64,000 bases of DNA, taken from positions 21,812 through 85,811 of the forward strand of contig JAEWDP010000104.1 in assembly GCA_023390055.1 (NCBI GenBank), in the 5' to 3' direction. Position 1 is the stretch's first letter; every line of letters starts with the position of its first letter. The notes under the pieces are model-generated. The model had not been told where the DNA came from. It worked only from the letters and a program-made list of their open reading frames with translations, and searched no databases. Below, piece after piece: positions 9,081-18,939 of this stretch. The position numbers and the translations under genes are program-made. Source of the DNA: Pseudomonadota bacterium. GTDB lineage: Bacteria; Pseudomonadota; Alphaproteobacteria; Rhizobiales; Rhizobiaceae.

Positions 9081-10450
9081 GCCGCCTTATCGTCGTCTCA
9101 AATCGGGTAACGCTGCCCGCCAAAAGCGGCTCTGCCCCTCCTGGTGGCCTGGCTGTTGCCTTGCAGGCAGCGCTTGAAGAGCGCGGCGGCATCTGGATGG
9201 GTTGGTCGGGAAAATCGAGCGGCACGCGGGATCCTGATCCACTTGAATTGCAGACCCACGGCAATATCACCTATGCCCTCACCGATCTCACAAAGACGGA
9301 TGTTGCCGAATATTACTACGGGTTTGCCAATCGCGTGTTGTGGCCGATCTGCCATTACCGTCTCGATCTTGCCGAGTATGGGCGCAAGGAAATGGCCGGC
9401 TATTTTCGCGTAAACCGGTTCCTTGCGCATCGGCTTGCGCCACTCTTGCGAAAAGACGACATCATCTGGATCCATGACTATCACCTGATTCCGTTTGCAG
9501 CCGAACTGAGGCAGATGGGGATCAAGAACAAGATCGGCTTCTTCCTTCATATACCGTGGCCACCAGCCGACGTCCTGTTCACGATGCCCGTGCATGAGGA
9601 AATCATGCGCGGCCTGTCGCATTATGACCTCGTCGGTTTTCAAACCGATCACGACCTTGCTAATTTTGCCGGCGGCCTCGTCCGCGAGGGGATAGGCGAT
9701 AGCCTTGGCGACGGAAAATACTCATCCTATGGCCGGACCTTCAAGGGCGGGTACTATCCAATCAGCATCGAAACTGCGTCCTTCGCGAGGTTTGCAGAAA
9801 AAGCATCGGGCCACATCACCGTACGCAAGGCGCGCAACAGTCTTGAAGGACGTGATCTTATTATCGGTGTCGACCGCCTCGACTATTCAAAGGGGCTCAC
9901 ACAGCGGATTGATGCCTTCGAGCAACTTATCAGGCACAATCCGGGCTACCACAACAAGGTTACCTATCTGCAGATCACCCCAAAATCACGCTCGGAAGTT
10001 CCTGAATATGGCGCGATGCAGCGCACTGTGGCTGAACAGGCAGGACGAGTAAACGGTGCGATTGGCACAGTCGACTGGGTACCCATCCGTTACATCAACA
10101 GGTCCATCGGCCGGCCAGTTCTGGCTGGCCTTTATCGACTTGGAAAAATCGGACTCGTGACACCGCTACGCGATGGAATGAACCTGGTCGCCAAGGAGTA
10201 TGTCGCAGCGCAGGACCCGGCAGATCCCGGAGTCCTGGTACTTTCCCGCTTCGCAGGAGCGGCCAGAGAGCTGCGTGGTGCCCTCTTGGTCAACCCCTAT
10301 GATGTCGAAGGAGCGGCCAATGCCATTGCGCGCGGCCTCAGCATGTCACTCCATGAACGCCAGGAACGCTGGCATGGGATGATGGAGCATCTGCTGCAGC
10401 ACAATGTTACACGGTGGTGCGACGATTTTCTGAAAGACCTGCGAAGCTGA
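9077..10450 (+). CDS. otsA: Alpha,alpha-trehalose-phosphate synthase (UDP-forming)
   Basis: GT20 glycosyltransferase that joins UDP-glucose and glucose 6-phosphate into trehalose 6-phosphate. The 457-residue product opens with LIVVSNRVTLP and PPGGLAVAL, has HDYHLIPFA and FFLHIPWPP in the first Rossmann half and IGVDRLDYSKGLTQR and TPLRDGMNLVAKEY in the second. The start is GTG at 9077, overlapping the otsB stop and preceded by GGAAGGAG. It is convergent with prfC, 91 bp away. Confidence 0.95.
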   Translation: MSRLIVVSNRVTLPAKSGSAPPGGLAVALQAALEERGGIWMGWSGKSSGTRDPDPLELQTHGNITYALTDLTKTDVAEYYYGFANRVLWPICHYRLDLAEYGRKEMAGYFRVNRFLAHRLAPLLRKDDIIWIHDYHLIPFAAELRQMGIKNKIGFFLHIPWPPADVLFTMPVHEEIMRGLSHYDLVGFQTDHDLANFAGGLVREGIGDSLGDGKYSSYGRTFKGGYYPISIETASFARFAEKASGHITVRKARNSLEGRDLIIGVDRLDYSKGLTQRIDAFEQLIRHNPGYHNKVTYLQITPKSRSEVPEYGAMQRTVAEQAGRVNGAIGTVDWVPIRYINRSIGRPVLAGLYRLGKIGLVTPLRDGMNLVAKEYVAAQDPADPGVLVLSRFAGAARELRGALLVNPYDVEGAANAIARGLSMSLHERQERWHGMMEHLLQHNVTRWCDDFLKDLRS

Positions 10451-10541
10451 TCTTGTCGTCTGCGGCGATTGTCCACGCGTGTCTCGCCGTTTCGTTATCT
10501 TGCCCGCCCGGATGAACGCCTGCCAAAGATGAAAGCCGGCC

Positions 10542-12125
10542 TTACGCTGCCTTGGCGACGTGATACTCCTTGATGGCCGCCATCTTGATCGCCGGATAAC
10601 GCTCTGCCTCATAGCGTAGCGAGAACGTATCCTGCGCCATGAATACCGGATCACCATCAAGATCACGGCAGATGTCGCCGCGGCGCTGGCTCAAGAATTT
10701 TTCCAGCTCTCCCGCCGTATCCGCGCTGACCCAACGGCAAACGGAAAACCGCGGCATCTCGAACGATACCGGCAATCCGTACTCGGCCGACAGGCGCTCT
10801 TTCAAAACATCCAGCTGCAGGGCTCCGACAACACCGACAATCGCCGGTGAGCCGTCTTCCGGCGACAGGAGCTGAACAACTCCTTCTTCTGCCATCTGTA
10901 GCAGGGCCTCCTTGAGCTTTTTCGCTTTCATCGCGTCTTCAAGCCGGACTCGACGAAGGATTTCCGGCGAGAAGTTCGGGACCCCCTGGAAAACCAATGC
11001 CTCTCCTTCGGTCAACGTGTCGCCAATTCGAAGTGTGCCGTGATTTGGAATGCCCACGACGTCTCCCGCATAGGCAGTATCGGCAAGTTGCCGCTGGGAG
11101 GCGAAGAAAAACTGAGGTGCGGTCAGGCCAAGCTGTTTGCCAGTCCGCGCCAACCTTGCCTTCATTCCACGTTCCAACTTGCCGGAACAGATCCGGGCAA
11201 ACGCTATACGATCGCGGTGATTCGGATCCATGTTCGCCTGAATCTTGAAGACGAACGCTGTCATCTTTTCTTCATTTGCATGTACCGTACGAATATCCGC
11301 GACCTGATCGCGCGGAGGTGGCGCAAAACTACCAATTGCATTGATTAGGTCGCGCACCCCAAAGTTGCGCAAGGCGGAACCGAAGAATACCGGTGTAAGG
11401 TGACCTTCCAAGAAGGATTGGCGATCAAACGGGCGGCATGCCTCGATGGCAAGCTCTGTCTCTTCTATGAATACGGCACGCTCGTTTTCCGGAAGGCGAT
11501 CAGCAATGGCTTGCGGTCCGTTGACACTCAGTGGCTCGACCTGCGTATCCGTACCACGGAACGCATTATTCGCCAGATTGTAGGCACCGCAGAATGTCTT
11601 TGCACGACCGACCGGCCAGGTGATCGGCGCGGTGTCAAGCGCCAGTTTTTCTTCCACTTCGTCGAGGATCTCAAACGGATCGCGGCTTTCCCGGTCCATC
11701 TTGTTGACAAACGTGATGATCGGGATGTCCCGCAGTCTGCACACCTCGAAGAGCTTCAATGTTCGAGGTTCGATACCCTTGGCGGCATCAATGACCATGA
11801 CGGCCGCATCCACTGCCGTCAATGTCCGGTAGGTATCATCCGCAAAGTCTTCGTGACCGGGCGTATCAAGAATGTTGAAGACGTTGCCGCCATATTCAAA
11901 TGTCATTACGGAGGTGACGACGGAAATGCCGCGCTCCCGTTCGATCTTCATCCAGTCCGAACGGGTCTGTATCCGATCCTTCTTTGCTTTCACTTCGCCG
12001 GCGAGCTGAATGGCGCCGCCAAATAGCAGGAGCTTTTCAGTCAGTGTCGTCTTGCCCGCATCGGGGTGTGCAATAATCGCAAAAGTACGGCGGCGGGAAA
12101 CCGCGTCGGCAAAGCTTTCGGCCAT
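10542..12125 (-). CDS. prfC: Peptide chain release factor 3
   Basis: Translational GTPase that recycles RF1 and RF2 from the ribosome after termination. The product (527 residues from MAES; two residues longer from an upstream ATG at 12131) has the P-loop AHPDAGKTTLTEKL, switch region RGISVVTSVM, DTPGHEDF and NKMD, followed by domains II and III up to SLRYEAERYP. The downstream start is preferred because AAGGA lies about 9 nt before it but only 3 nt before the first ATG. Its place between otsA and dut is unusual for the coaBC-dut neighbourhood. Confidence 0.94.
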   Translation of the reverse strand: MAESFADAVSRRRTFAIIAHPDAGKTTLTEKLLLFGGAIQLAGEVKAKKDRIQTRSDWMKIERERGISVVTSVMTFEYGGNVFNILDTPGHEDFADDTYRTLTAVDAAVMVIDAAKGIEPRTLKLFEVCRLRDIPIITFVNKMDRESRDPFEILDEVEEKLALDTAPITWPVGRAKTFCGAYNLANNAFRGTDTQVEPLSVNGPQAIADRLPENERAVFIEETELAIEACRPFDRQSFLEGHLTPVFFGSALRNFGVRDLINAIGSFAPPPRDQVADIRTVHANEEKMTAFVFKIQANMDPNHRDRIAFARICSGKLERGMKARLARTGKQLGLTAPQFFFASQRQLADTAYAGDVVGIPNHGTLRIGDTLTEGEALVFQGVPNFSPEILRRVRLEDAMKAKKLKEALLQMAEEGVVQLLSPEDGSPAIVGVVGALQLDVLKERLSAEYGLPVSFEMPRFSVCRWVSADTAGELEKFLSQRRGDICRDLDGDPVFMAQDTFSLRYEAERYPAIKMAAIKEYHVAKAA

Positions 12126-12209
12126 ATACATAAATCCTTCAGGTTGCCGGGTATCTAGCGATTTGGTCGCCTATATGCAATTGACCACCAAAACAAAGGA
12201 ACCTCTCCT

Positions 12210-12674
12210 ATGCGTGATGTGATCGGCCCCACCTTGAACCTCGTACGCCTGCCTCATGGTGACAAACTGCCACTACCGTCCTACGAGACCGCAGGGGCAG
12301 CTGGCATGGATATTTGTGCCGCCGTGCCTGAAGATGCGCCGCTAACGCTCAAGCCCGGCGACCGGGCACTTGTCCCGTCGGGTTTCATCTTCGAGATCCC
12401 CGACGGTTTTGAAGCACAAATCCGGCCACGGTCGGGGCTGGCGTCCAAGCATGGTATTACCTGCCTGAACACCCCCGGCACGATCGACAGCGACTACCGC
12501 GGCGAAGTGAAGGTTCTACTGATCAATCTGGGACAGGACGATTTTGTCGTTCGCCGGGCAATGCGGATCGCCCAGATGGTTGTCGCCCCCGTGACATATG
12601 TCCGGATAGATGAAGGGGCCCACGCGAGTACTACGACAAGAGGGGCTGGTGGTTTCGGCTCGACCGGCGTCTGA
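12210..12674 (+). CDS. dut: Deoxyuridine 5'-triphosphate nucleotidohydrolase (dUTPase)
   Basis: Trimeric dUTPase that makes dUMP for thymidylate synthesis and keeps uracil out of DNA. The 154-residue product has all five dUTPase motifs in order: [39 protein letters not shown] and the C-terminal [11 protein letters not shown] arm. It is divergent from prfC across 84 bp. In related genomes dut directly follows coaBC; here it is 4 kb away. Confidence 0.97.
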   Translation: MRDVIGPTLNLVRLPHGDKLPLPSYETAGAAGMDICAAVPEDAPLTLKPGDRALVPSGFIFEIPDGFEAQIRPRSGLASKHGITCLNTPGTIDSDYRGEVKVLLINLGQDDFVVRRAMRIAQMVVAPVTYVRIDEGAHASTTTRGAGGFGSTGV

Positions 12675-12893
12675 ATTCGATCGACCAGTTCGCCACGGTG
12701 TCATCGTCGAACACGGATTGACGGCTATTCGAGAAATTGCGTGCCGGCCCAGAAACGGTCATTCGAACAATGTTTTGCCGCCAAATGCAAAACCGGCGCA
12801 ATTTTTCCAGGCTCTCGGCATCAAGAAGGTAAACACATCTGGCCGCTACATTGTTTTGGCCCTATTGTCCTCCCATCAGTCTAGGAGAATATC

Positions 12894-13862
12894 ATGTCGC
12901 TATCCAGGAAGCCGGGCCGCGGCCGCATCTACGCATCGATCACAGAAACTATCGGCGACACGCCCATCGTTCGTCTCGACAAGCTGGCCAGAGAAAATGG
13001 TGTAAAGGCCAACCTCTTGGCGAAGCTTGAGTTTTTCAACCCGATCGCGTCGGTCAAGGACCGGATCGGCGTCTCGATGATCGAAAGCCTTGAATCCCAA
13101 GGCAAGATCACTGCCGGCAAGACAACCCTGGTTGAACCAACTTCGGGCAATACCGGCATCGCACTGGCCTTCGCTGCTGCGGCCAAGGGTTACAAGCTGA
13201 TCCTTATCATGCCCGAAACAATGTCCGTCGAGCGCCGCAAGATGTTGAGCCTGCTTGGTGCGGAATTGGTCCTGACAGAAGGCGCAAAGGGCATGAAGGG
13301 CGCGATCGCCAAAGCGGAAGAACTCGTATCGAACATTCCCGATGCCATCATCCCACAGCAATTTGAGAACCCTGCAAACCCGGAGATTCACCGTCAGACT
13401 ACTGCCGAGGAAATTTGGAATGACACCGACGGCACGGTAGACATTCTCGTTTCCGGGATCGGGACGGGGGGCACCATCACGGGCGCAGGCCAGGTTCTGA
13501 AGGAACGCAAACCGGAGGTCAGGGTCGTTGCTGTGGAACCGGCCGACAGCGCTGTCCTGTCCGGTGGCAGCCCCGGGCCGCACAAGATCCAGGGACTCGG
13601 AGCCGGATTTGCTCCGAAAGTTCTTGACACGCAAGTCTATGATGAAGTCGTCACGGTTACCAACGAGCAATCCTTCGAGACTGCCCGCCTCGTTGCAAGG
13701 CTGGAGGGGGTACCGGTCGGAATATCGTCGGGCGCCGCACTCGCAGCCGCAATCGAAGTCGGAAAGCGTGATGAAAATGCGGGCAAAAACATCGTGGTGA
13801 TCATTCCGTCCTTCGCCGAACGCTATCTCTCCACCGCCCTGTTTGACGGTCTGGGCACCTGA
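12894..13862 (+). CDS. cysK: Cysteine synthase A (O-acetylserine sulfhydrylase)
   Basis: PLP enzyme that makes cysteine from O-acetylserine and sulfide. The 322-residue product has the PLP lysine in [16 protein letters not shown] (near residue 50), the substrate loop [12 protein letters not shown] and the phosphate-binding [15 protein letters not shown] motif (CTAGGAGAATATC) precedes the start. An 11-bp inverted repeat follows the stop at 13880-13914 and separates cysK from convergent gshB. It is monocistronic. Confidence 0.96.
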   Translation: MSLSRKPGRGRIYASITETIGDTPIVRLDKLARENGVKANLLAKLEFFNPIASVKDRIGVSMIESLESQGKITAGKTTLVEPTSGNTGIALAFAAAAKGYKLILIMPETMSVERRKMLSLLGAELVLTEGAKGMKGAIAKAEELVSNIPDAIIPQQFENPANPEIHRQTTAEEIWNDTDGTVDILVSGIGTGGTITGAGQVLKERKPEVRVVAVEPADSAVLSGGSPGPHKIQGLGAGFAPKVLDTQVYDEVVTVTNEQSFETARLVARLEGVPVGISSGAALAAAIEVGKRDENAGKNIVVIIPSFAERYLSTALFDGLGT

Positions 13863-13879
13863 GCCGAAGCCGGATCCAT

Positions 13880-13914
13880 TTTGACAAAAGGTAGTAATGG
13901 CGGCTTTTGTCAAA
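13880..13914. terminator. Inverted repeat between cysK and gshB
   Basis: TTTGACAAAAG and CTTTTGTCAAA form a perfect 11-bp inverted repeat with a 13-nt spacer, starting 18 bp after the cysK stop codon. It may act as a bidirectional terminator, though there is no long T-tract. The TTTGACAAAAG arms could also be a protein-binding site. Confidence 0.45.
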
Positions 13915-14092
13915 TCTGACTTGAAGCCACGCGGCCATGATGGCACGCGAGGCTTCTCTACCGTGCGCTACTCGACGCAAAGGCGGGCCTTGGTATCGAG
14001 GCTCTCGTCCCGCTTCATGCTTTGCCAAATGCAATGGCAGGACCTACGATCCGGACTGACAGCATGCCATCGAAACCGGCGTCGGTAGCCAC

Positions 14093-15043
14093 CTACTTGC
14101 GTTTTGCTTCAATGGCATCCCACATCAAGGCGGCGACATCGGCACCACCGAATTTTTTAACTTCCCGGATGCCGGTTGGCGACGTCACATTGATCTCGGT
14201 CATATAATCACCGATCACATCGATACCGACGAAAATGAAACCTCGCTCGCGCAATGCAGGTGCGATGCGCGCGCAGATCTCACGTTCACGCTTCGTCAGT
14301 TCTGCCGCTTCTGCCCGGCCGCCAACATGCATGTTCGAACGACTGTCGGTTTCGGCTGGAACACGGTTTATGGCACCGACTGGCTCCCCATCCACCAGCA
14401 GTATCCGCTTGTCGCCCTGGCGCACGGCAGGCAGGTAGGCTTGTGCGATGTAAGGCTCATCGCGGTAGACCTGATCGAACATTTCCAGAAGCGATGTGAA
14501 ATTACGATCGTCGCGCGTCGAATGAAAAACACCGGCTCCACCATTGCCATAAAGAGGCTTGAGGATAATGTCGCCCATTTCCTGTCGGAAGCGGGCAATT
14601 TCCTCCACATCCCGACTAATCAGGGTTGCCGGCATCAGATCTGCAAACTCGGTGACAAAGATCTTTTCGGGCGAATTGCGTACCCAGGCCGGGTCATTGA
14701 CCACGAGGGTCGAGGGATGGATTCGCTCCAAGAGATGGGTCGAGGTAATGTAGCCCATATGAAACGGCGGATCCTGGCGCAGGTGGATCACGTCCATTTC
14801 CGAGAGATCAACACGCTCCTTTTCACCGAGAACGAAATGATCCCCCTTCACGTCGCGCACCTGCATGGGCTCGATGGCAGCAAGAACCTTGCCATCGCGC
14901 ATGGTCAGCCTGTCCGGCGTGTAATGAAAAAGTTCATAACCGCGCGCCTGGGCCTCAAGTGCCATGGCAAAGGTGGAATCACCGGCAATGCTGATGCCGG
15001 AAACATGATCCATTTGGAACGCAACCTTGCGAATTCTTGCCAT
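14093..15043 (-). CDS. gshB: Glutathione synthetase
   Basis: ATP-grasp ligase that adds glycine to gamma-glutamylcysteine. The 316-residue product opens [14 protein letters not shown] and has the family segments [18 protein letters not shown], the ATP-grasp loop [23 protein letters not shown] and the C-terminal [13 protein letters not shown]. The start is the ATG preceded by GAAGAGG 7 nt upstream rather than the one five codons earlier. In rhizobia gshB normally lies beside yraN and rsmI; here rsmI ends 81-95 bp away and no yraN is present. Confidence 0.96.
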   Translation of the reverse strand: MARIRKVAFQMDHVSGISIAGDSTFAMALEAQARGYELFHYTPDRLTMRDGKVLAAIEPMQVRDVKGDHFVLGEKERVDLSEMDVIHLRQDPPFHMGYITSTHLLERIHPSTLVVNDPAWVRNSPEKIFVTEFADLMPATLISRDVEEIARFRQEMGDIILKPLYGNGGAGVFHSTRDDRNFTSLLEMFDQVYRDEPYIAQAYLPAVRQGDKRILLVDGEPVGAINRVPAETDSRSNMHVGGRAEAAELTKREREICARIAPALRERGFIFVGIDVIGDYMTEINVTSPTGIREVKKFGGADVAALMWDAIEAKRK

Positions 15044-15138
15044 CGACTGCCTCTTCAAAAATGCCCGCCTGATTTAGGACGAGCGATGGCCAAAGGCAAC
15101 CGGCCATCTTGGATGGCATTTGGCGAACGCCGCTCGGG

Positions 15139-16050
15139 TCAACCACGAGGACCATCGCCTTTCAGTGCCAGCAGGCGCTGGTAGACGTCCTTCTTCGACA
15201 ATCCGGTTAATCGCGCTCCTTCAGCGGCAGCCTTCGCTGTCGGCATCGTTGCAGCCAACTCCATAAGCAGCGACTCGATTTCGACCGCATCTGGAATGTC
15301 CTCCATATCTGCCGGCGCAATAAGAAGGACAATTTCTCCCTTCACCGGCCGATCATCATAATAGTGAGCCAGTTCCTCAAGCGTACCGCGCCGAAATTCC
15401 TCGAAAGCCTTCGTGAGCTCACGGCAGACCACAGCCTTGCGGTCGCCACCAAGGATGTCAGCCGCAGCTGCAAGACTGGCGCCGATCCGATGTGGCGATT
15501 CAAAATAGATCAGCGTAGCCGGTACTTTTGAGAGCTCAGCCAACCGGTTGCGCCGGCCCTTATCCTTGACCGGCAGGAAGCCGGCAAAGAGGAAGGCATC
15601 GGAAGGCATTCCCGAACCGACAAGCGCCGTCAGCGGCGCCGATGCACCCGGGATGGGAACGACACGATGTCCGGCCTCGATAGCCAGTTGCGCGAGACGG
15701 AAACCAGGATCGGAGACCGACGGTGTACCGGCGTCCGAAACCAGCGCGACAGATTTTCCATTGGCCAGCGCTGCAAGCAATTTCGGACCGGCATCATCCG
15801 CATTGTATTCGTGATAGGCAAAAGGCCGGTTTACGATGCCATAGCGGTTCAAAAGGACGCGCGTGACACGCGTGTCCTCGCAAGCAAGCACATCAGCTCC
15901 GGCCAACGTTTCCAATGCCCTGAGCGTGATATCACCAAGATTACCGATCGGTGTCGCGACCAGATAGAGCGCAGGATCAACGGGACGTGCCGGAATTGCC
16001 GTATTGCCAACCCGGTAGTTGCGTTCGACAGTTTTCAGATTTTCGCTCAA
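15139..16050 (-). CDS. rsmI: 16S rRNA (cytidine(1402)-2'-O)-methyltransferase
   Basis: Tetrapyrrole-methylase-fold enzyme that 2'-O-methylates C1402 in the ribosomal P site. The 303-residue product has LYLVATPIGNLGDITLRAL, the ACEDTRVTRVLL segment, SDAGTPSVSDPG and PGASAPLTALVGSGMP, all RsmI signatures. The C-terminal tail (GLSKKDVYQRLLAL) matches the family's DNA-binding-like domain. It is divergent from the dnaN side across a 467-bp gap. The start codon ATG is preceded by AAGGTGCTCCC-like sequence on the other strand only; the start is chosen by family alignment and is not certain. Confidence 0.94.
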   Translation of the reverse strand: MSENLKTVERNYRVGNTAIPARPVDPALYLVATPIGNLGDITLRALETLAGADVLACEDTRVTRVLLNRYGIVNRPFAYHEYNADDAGPKLLAALANGKSVALVSDAGTPSVSDPGFRLAQLAIEAGHRVVPIPGASAPLTALVGSGMPSDAFLFAGFLPVKDKGRRNRLAELSKVPATLIYFESPHRIGASLAAAADILGGDRKAVVCRELTKAFEEFRRGTLEELAHYYDDRPVKGEIVLLIAPADMEDIPDAVEIESLLMELAATMPTAKAAAEGARLTGLSKKDVYQRLLALKGDGPRG

Positions 16051-16517
16051 GGTGCTCCCCGGCCAGATTGATGTCTTTCTGTTAGAAAAAGTTCACCAAA
16101 CAAGATTACTATTTCGGAACTGACGCGTCATCCGGGGAGCTATCGCATGAACCGGCAACGTGCAGCAATGTTCTATACGCCAGCCATTTAAGCAGACAAA
16201 ACCCAATTGGCGAGCCGCACTTCGACCTGACGCAACCAGTCGATCGGGCCATGGATCATGCTGCAGATCTCGCCTCTTCTTACATTCGATGGCAAGACTT
16301 GCATCCAATTGCAGCGCAAACAGCCAAGGTCACAGGCCTTATTCCCTGTGGATCACCTGCTGAAGTCCGAATTTGCAGCCGCACTCCCTTTCACGGCTCT
16401 TGCTTTCCAGATGAATTTTCTGCCATTTTGCGCCTCCATATCTTCGGCCCTGTGCGGTCGGCAACTATTCGGGCGCTCCCGTTCAGGCCGCGCCCCTGTT
16501 CGAAAGCGGTAGCGTCC
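16051..16517. other. Intergenic region rsmI-dnaN, no gene recognised
   Basis: 467 bp between divergent rsmI and dnaN. Open frames here run into dnaN or show no family resemblance. In relatives a periplasmic LpoA-like protein gene sits near rsmI, but nothing like it is readable here. The region must hold the rsmI and dnaN promoters; no convincing -35/-10 pair was singled out. Confidence 0.4.
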
Positions 16518-17636
16518 ATGCGTATTACTCTAGAGCGGTCCAATCTTTTGAAGTCGCTAAGCCGCGTCCACCGCGTGGTGGAGCGGCGCAATACCATACC
16601 GATCCTGTCAAACGTCCTCCTGCGGGCATCGGACACAAGTCTCGAACTGAAGGCGACAGACCTCGACCTCGAGATTACGGAAGCCGTTGCCGCCATGACT
16701 GAACAGCCGGGCGCTACGACTGTGCCCGCCCACCTCCTTTATGAAATTGTCCGCAAGCTGCCGGACGGTTCGGAAGTCCTGCTTGCGACCGAACCGGATG
16801 GTGCCGCCATGATCGTGCAATCCGGTCGATCCAAATTTTCGTTGCAATGCCTGCCGGAAACCGACTTCCCCGACCTTACTGCGGGAGATTTTTCACATTC
16901 CTTCGCATTGAAGACGACCGACCTGAAGATGCTGATCGATCGCACCCAGTTTGCGATTTCGACAGAGGAGACACGGTACTATCTGAACGGGATCTTCTTT
17001 CACACGGTCGAATCCGACGGAGACCTCAAGCTGCGTGCGGTAGCAACGGATGGCCATCGCCTTGCCCGCGCAGATATCGACGCCCCATCAGGTTCCGAAG
17101 GGATGCCGGGCATCATCATTCCGCGAAAGACCGTAGGGGAACTGCAAAAGCTTGTAGACAATCCGGAAGCGGTTGCGACATTTGAGGTTTCAGATGCCAA
17201 AATTCGCCTGACCATCGGGGCCATCGTCATGACATCCAAGCTGATTGACGGCACTTTCCCCGACTATCAGCGCGTCATCCCCACAAACAATGACAAGGCA
17301 ATGCGGGTTGATTGCCAAAGTTTCACGCGGGCTGTGGATCGCGTCTCCACGATATCTTCCGAACGGGGGCGCGCGGTCAAACTTACCCTTACCGACGGCC
17401 AACTGATGCTTACGGTCAACAACCCCGATTCAGGCAGCGCCACGGAAGAGATCTCCGTCAATTATGACGATGAGGCTCTCGAAATCGGGTTCAATGCAAA
17501 ATACCTCCTCGACATCACGGCACAATTGTCTGGCGAGGAGGCGATCTTCATGCTGGCTGACCCCGGATCTCCGACCGTCGTGCGTGATACCGCCGGCGAC
17601 GATGCACTGTATGTTCTGATGCCGATGCGCGTCTGA
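16518..17636 (+). CDS. dnaN: DNA polymerase III subunit beta (sliding clamp)
   Basis: Ring-shaped processivity clamp. The 372-residue product starts MRITLERSNLLKSLSRVHRVVERRNTIPILSN-like sequence, the standard clamp N-terminus, and ends with YVLMPMRV, the family's C-terminal MPMR motif. Three repeated clamp domains of about 120 residues each are visible. The frame stays open 89 codons upstream of this ATG, but that extension is unlike any clamp. It is unlinked from dnaA by about 16 kb, as is usual in rhizobia. A strong terminator follows at 17645. Confidence 0.97.
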   Translation: MRITLERSNLLKSLSRVHRVVERRNTIPILSNVLLRASDTSLELKATDLDLEITEAVAAMTEQPGATTVPAHLLYEIVRKLPDGSEVLLATEPDGAAMIVQSGRSKFSLQCLPETDFPDLTAGDFSHSFALKTTDLKMLIDRTQFAISTEETRYYLNGIFFHTVESDGDLKLRAVATDGHRLARADIDAPSGSEGMPGIIIPRKTVGELQKLVDNPEAVATFEVSDAKIRLTIGAIVMTSKLIDGTFPDYQRVIPTNNDKAMRVDCQSFTRAVDRVSTISSERGRAVKLTLTDGQLMLTVNNPDSGSATEEISVNYDDEALEIGFNAKYLLDITAQLSGEEAIFMLADPGSPTVVRDTAGDDALYVLMPMRV

Positions 17637-17644
17637 CATTTGAT

Positions 17645-17672
17645 AACGGCGGCTTGTCCGCCGTTTTTCTTT
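17645..17672 (+). terminator. Rho-independent terminator of dnaN
   Basis: AACGGCGG and CCGCCGTT form a perfect 8-bp GC-rich stem with a 5-nt loop, followed by TTTCTTT. It begins 9 bp after the dnaN stop codon. Confidence 0.85.
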
Positions 17673-17753
17673 GCAGTTTTCTCGATGCGACATTCTGCCT
17701 TGTTTTTGCGCCATTGGCTGAGCATAAGGCGATAGACAACCAGGGAGAGGTCA

Positions 17754-18347
17754 ATGGAATTGCGTTTGAAAGAACGACTGGGCCGCAAATTTGACGAGGA
17801 GATCCGCTTCTTCAAAGGATGGATTGATGGACCGAAAAGCGTAGGTGCCATCCTGCCAACCTCCGCAATCACTGCCCGGCGGATGGCAAGCGTGATCAAT
17901 CCCGCCTCCGGCCTTCCTGTTCTCGAACTTGGCCCTGGAACCGGCATCATAACCAAGGCGATCCTAGCGCGCGGAGTGGCGCCGGAAAACCTGGTGTCAA
18001 TCGAATATTCGACAGACTTCTATCAGCATCTGAAACGGTCGATCCCGGGCGTCCATTTCATCAATGGCGATGCTTTCGATCTCGATGACACACTTGCAGA
18101 CTGGAAAGATCAGAAGTTTGATGCCGTGATCTCGGCCATACCGATGCTGAGTTTTTCGATGGAACGCCGGATTGCCCTGCTGGAGAGCCTGCTCGATCGC
18201 ATGCCTGCCGGTCGCCCGGTCGTGCAGATTACCTACGGTCCCGTCTCTCCCATTGACGCGCGTCCCGATCGCTTCCGGATCAAGCATCTCGACTTCGTGG
18301 TACGCAACATCCCGCCTGCGCAGCTCTGGATCTACAGCCGCGACTGA
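17754..18347 (+). CDS. pmtA: Phospholipid N-methyltransferase (Sinorhizobium type)
   Basis: SAM-dependent methyltransferase that converts phosphatidylethanolamine stepwise to phosphatidylcholine, a major rhizobial membrane lipid. The 197-residue product has the SAM motif PVLELGPGTGIITKAIL (near residue 55), the IEYSTDFYQHL acidic motif II and the family's N-terminal RFFKGWIDGPKSVGAILPTS. An AGGGAGAGGTCA motif precedes the start. A histidine-phosphatase-like gene follows after 6 bp. rRNA adenine dimethyltransferase is the nearest alternative, but the N-terminus and size fit PmtA. Confidence 0.85.
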   Translation: MELRLKERLGRKFDEEIRFFKGWIDGPKSVGAILPTSAITARRMASVINPASGLPVLELGPGTGIITKAILARGVAPENLVSIEYSTDFYQHLKRSIPGVHFINGDAFDLDDTLADWKDQKFDAVISAIPMLSFSMERRIALLESLLDRMPAGRPVVQITYGPVSPIDARPDRFRIKHLDFVVRNIPPAQLWIYSRD

Positions 18348-18353
18348 AATCCC

Positions 18354-18938
18354 ATGTTCGGCCTTTATATTACCCATCCACAAGTCAAGATCGATCCGTC
18401 CGTTCCGGTCCCGCAATGGAGCCTTTCCGACCTCGGCCACAAGCGGGCACAGCAGACCGCTCGATTGCCTTGGGTTACCACACTGCGACGGATCATCTCC
18501 AGCTCGGAAGTAAAGGCGATCGAGCTTGCGGAAATCCTGGCCGATGCGTCCGGCCTGGAGATCGAGGTGGTTTCCGGCTTGCACGAGAATGACCGCTCGG
18601 CAACGGGTTTCCTGCCGCCGGCCGAATTCGACCAGGCTGCCGACTGGTTTTTTGCCAATCCGGAGCAGAGCTTCAACGGCTGGGAGCGTGCTGTCGACGC
18701 CCAAAAGCGGATAGTTTCCGGTGTCGGGCAGATCCTCGATGCCCATGAATGCGAACTACCGGTGGCATTTGTGGGTCACGGCGGCGTAGGCACGCTGCTC
18801 AAATGCCATATGGCCGGCCGACCGATCGCACGGGATCGGGACCAACCTGCCGGTGGCGGCAATCTCTTCGCATTCACCCTTGCGGACCGATCTCCGACAT
18901 GCGAGTGGACGCCTATGGAAGAATGGAAGGGATTTTGA
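18354..18938 (+). CDS. Histidine-phosphatase-superfamily protein with altered catalytic motif
   Basis: 194 residues, resembling the phosphoglycerate-mutase-like histidine phosphatase family. The N-terminal strand reads [11 protein letters not shown], where the family normally has R-H-G; the Arg before the His is Thr and the Gly after it is Pro. The second histidine motif [14 protein letters not shown] is present, and [13 protein letters not shown] replaces the usual S-S-X3-R motif. It may be an inactive or specialised member. It lies between pmtA (6 bp) and pyrF, whose ATG begins 2 bp after this stop, so all three are cotranscribed. Confidence 0.7.
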   Translation: MFGLYITHPQVKIDPSVPVPQWSLSDLGHKRAQQTARLPWVTTLRRIISSSEVKAIELAEILADASGLEIEVVSGLHENDRSATGFLPPAEFDQAADWFFANPEQSFNGWERAVDAQKRIVSGVGQILDAHECELPVAFVGHGGVGTLLKCHMAGRPIARDRDQPAGGGNLFAFTLADRSPTCEWTPMEEWKGF

Positions 18939-18939
18939 C

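Noticed and set aside
16251..16517. N-terminal extension of dnaN
   Set aside because: The clamp family begins at MRITLERS; the upstream sequence has no clamp features.
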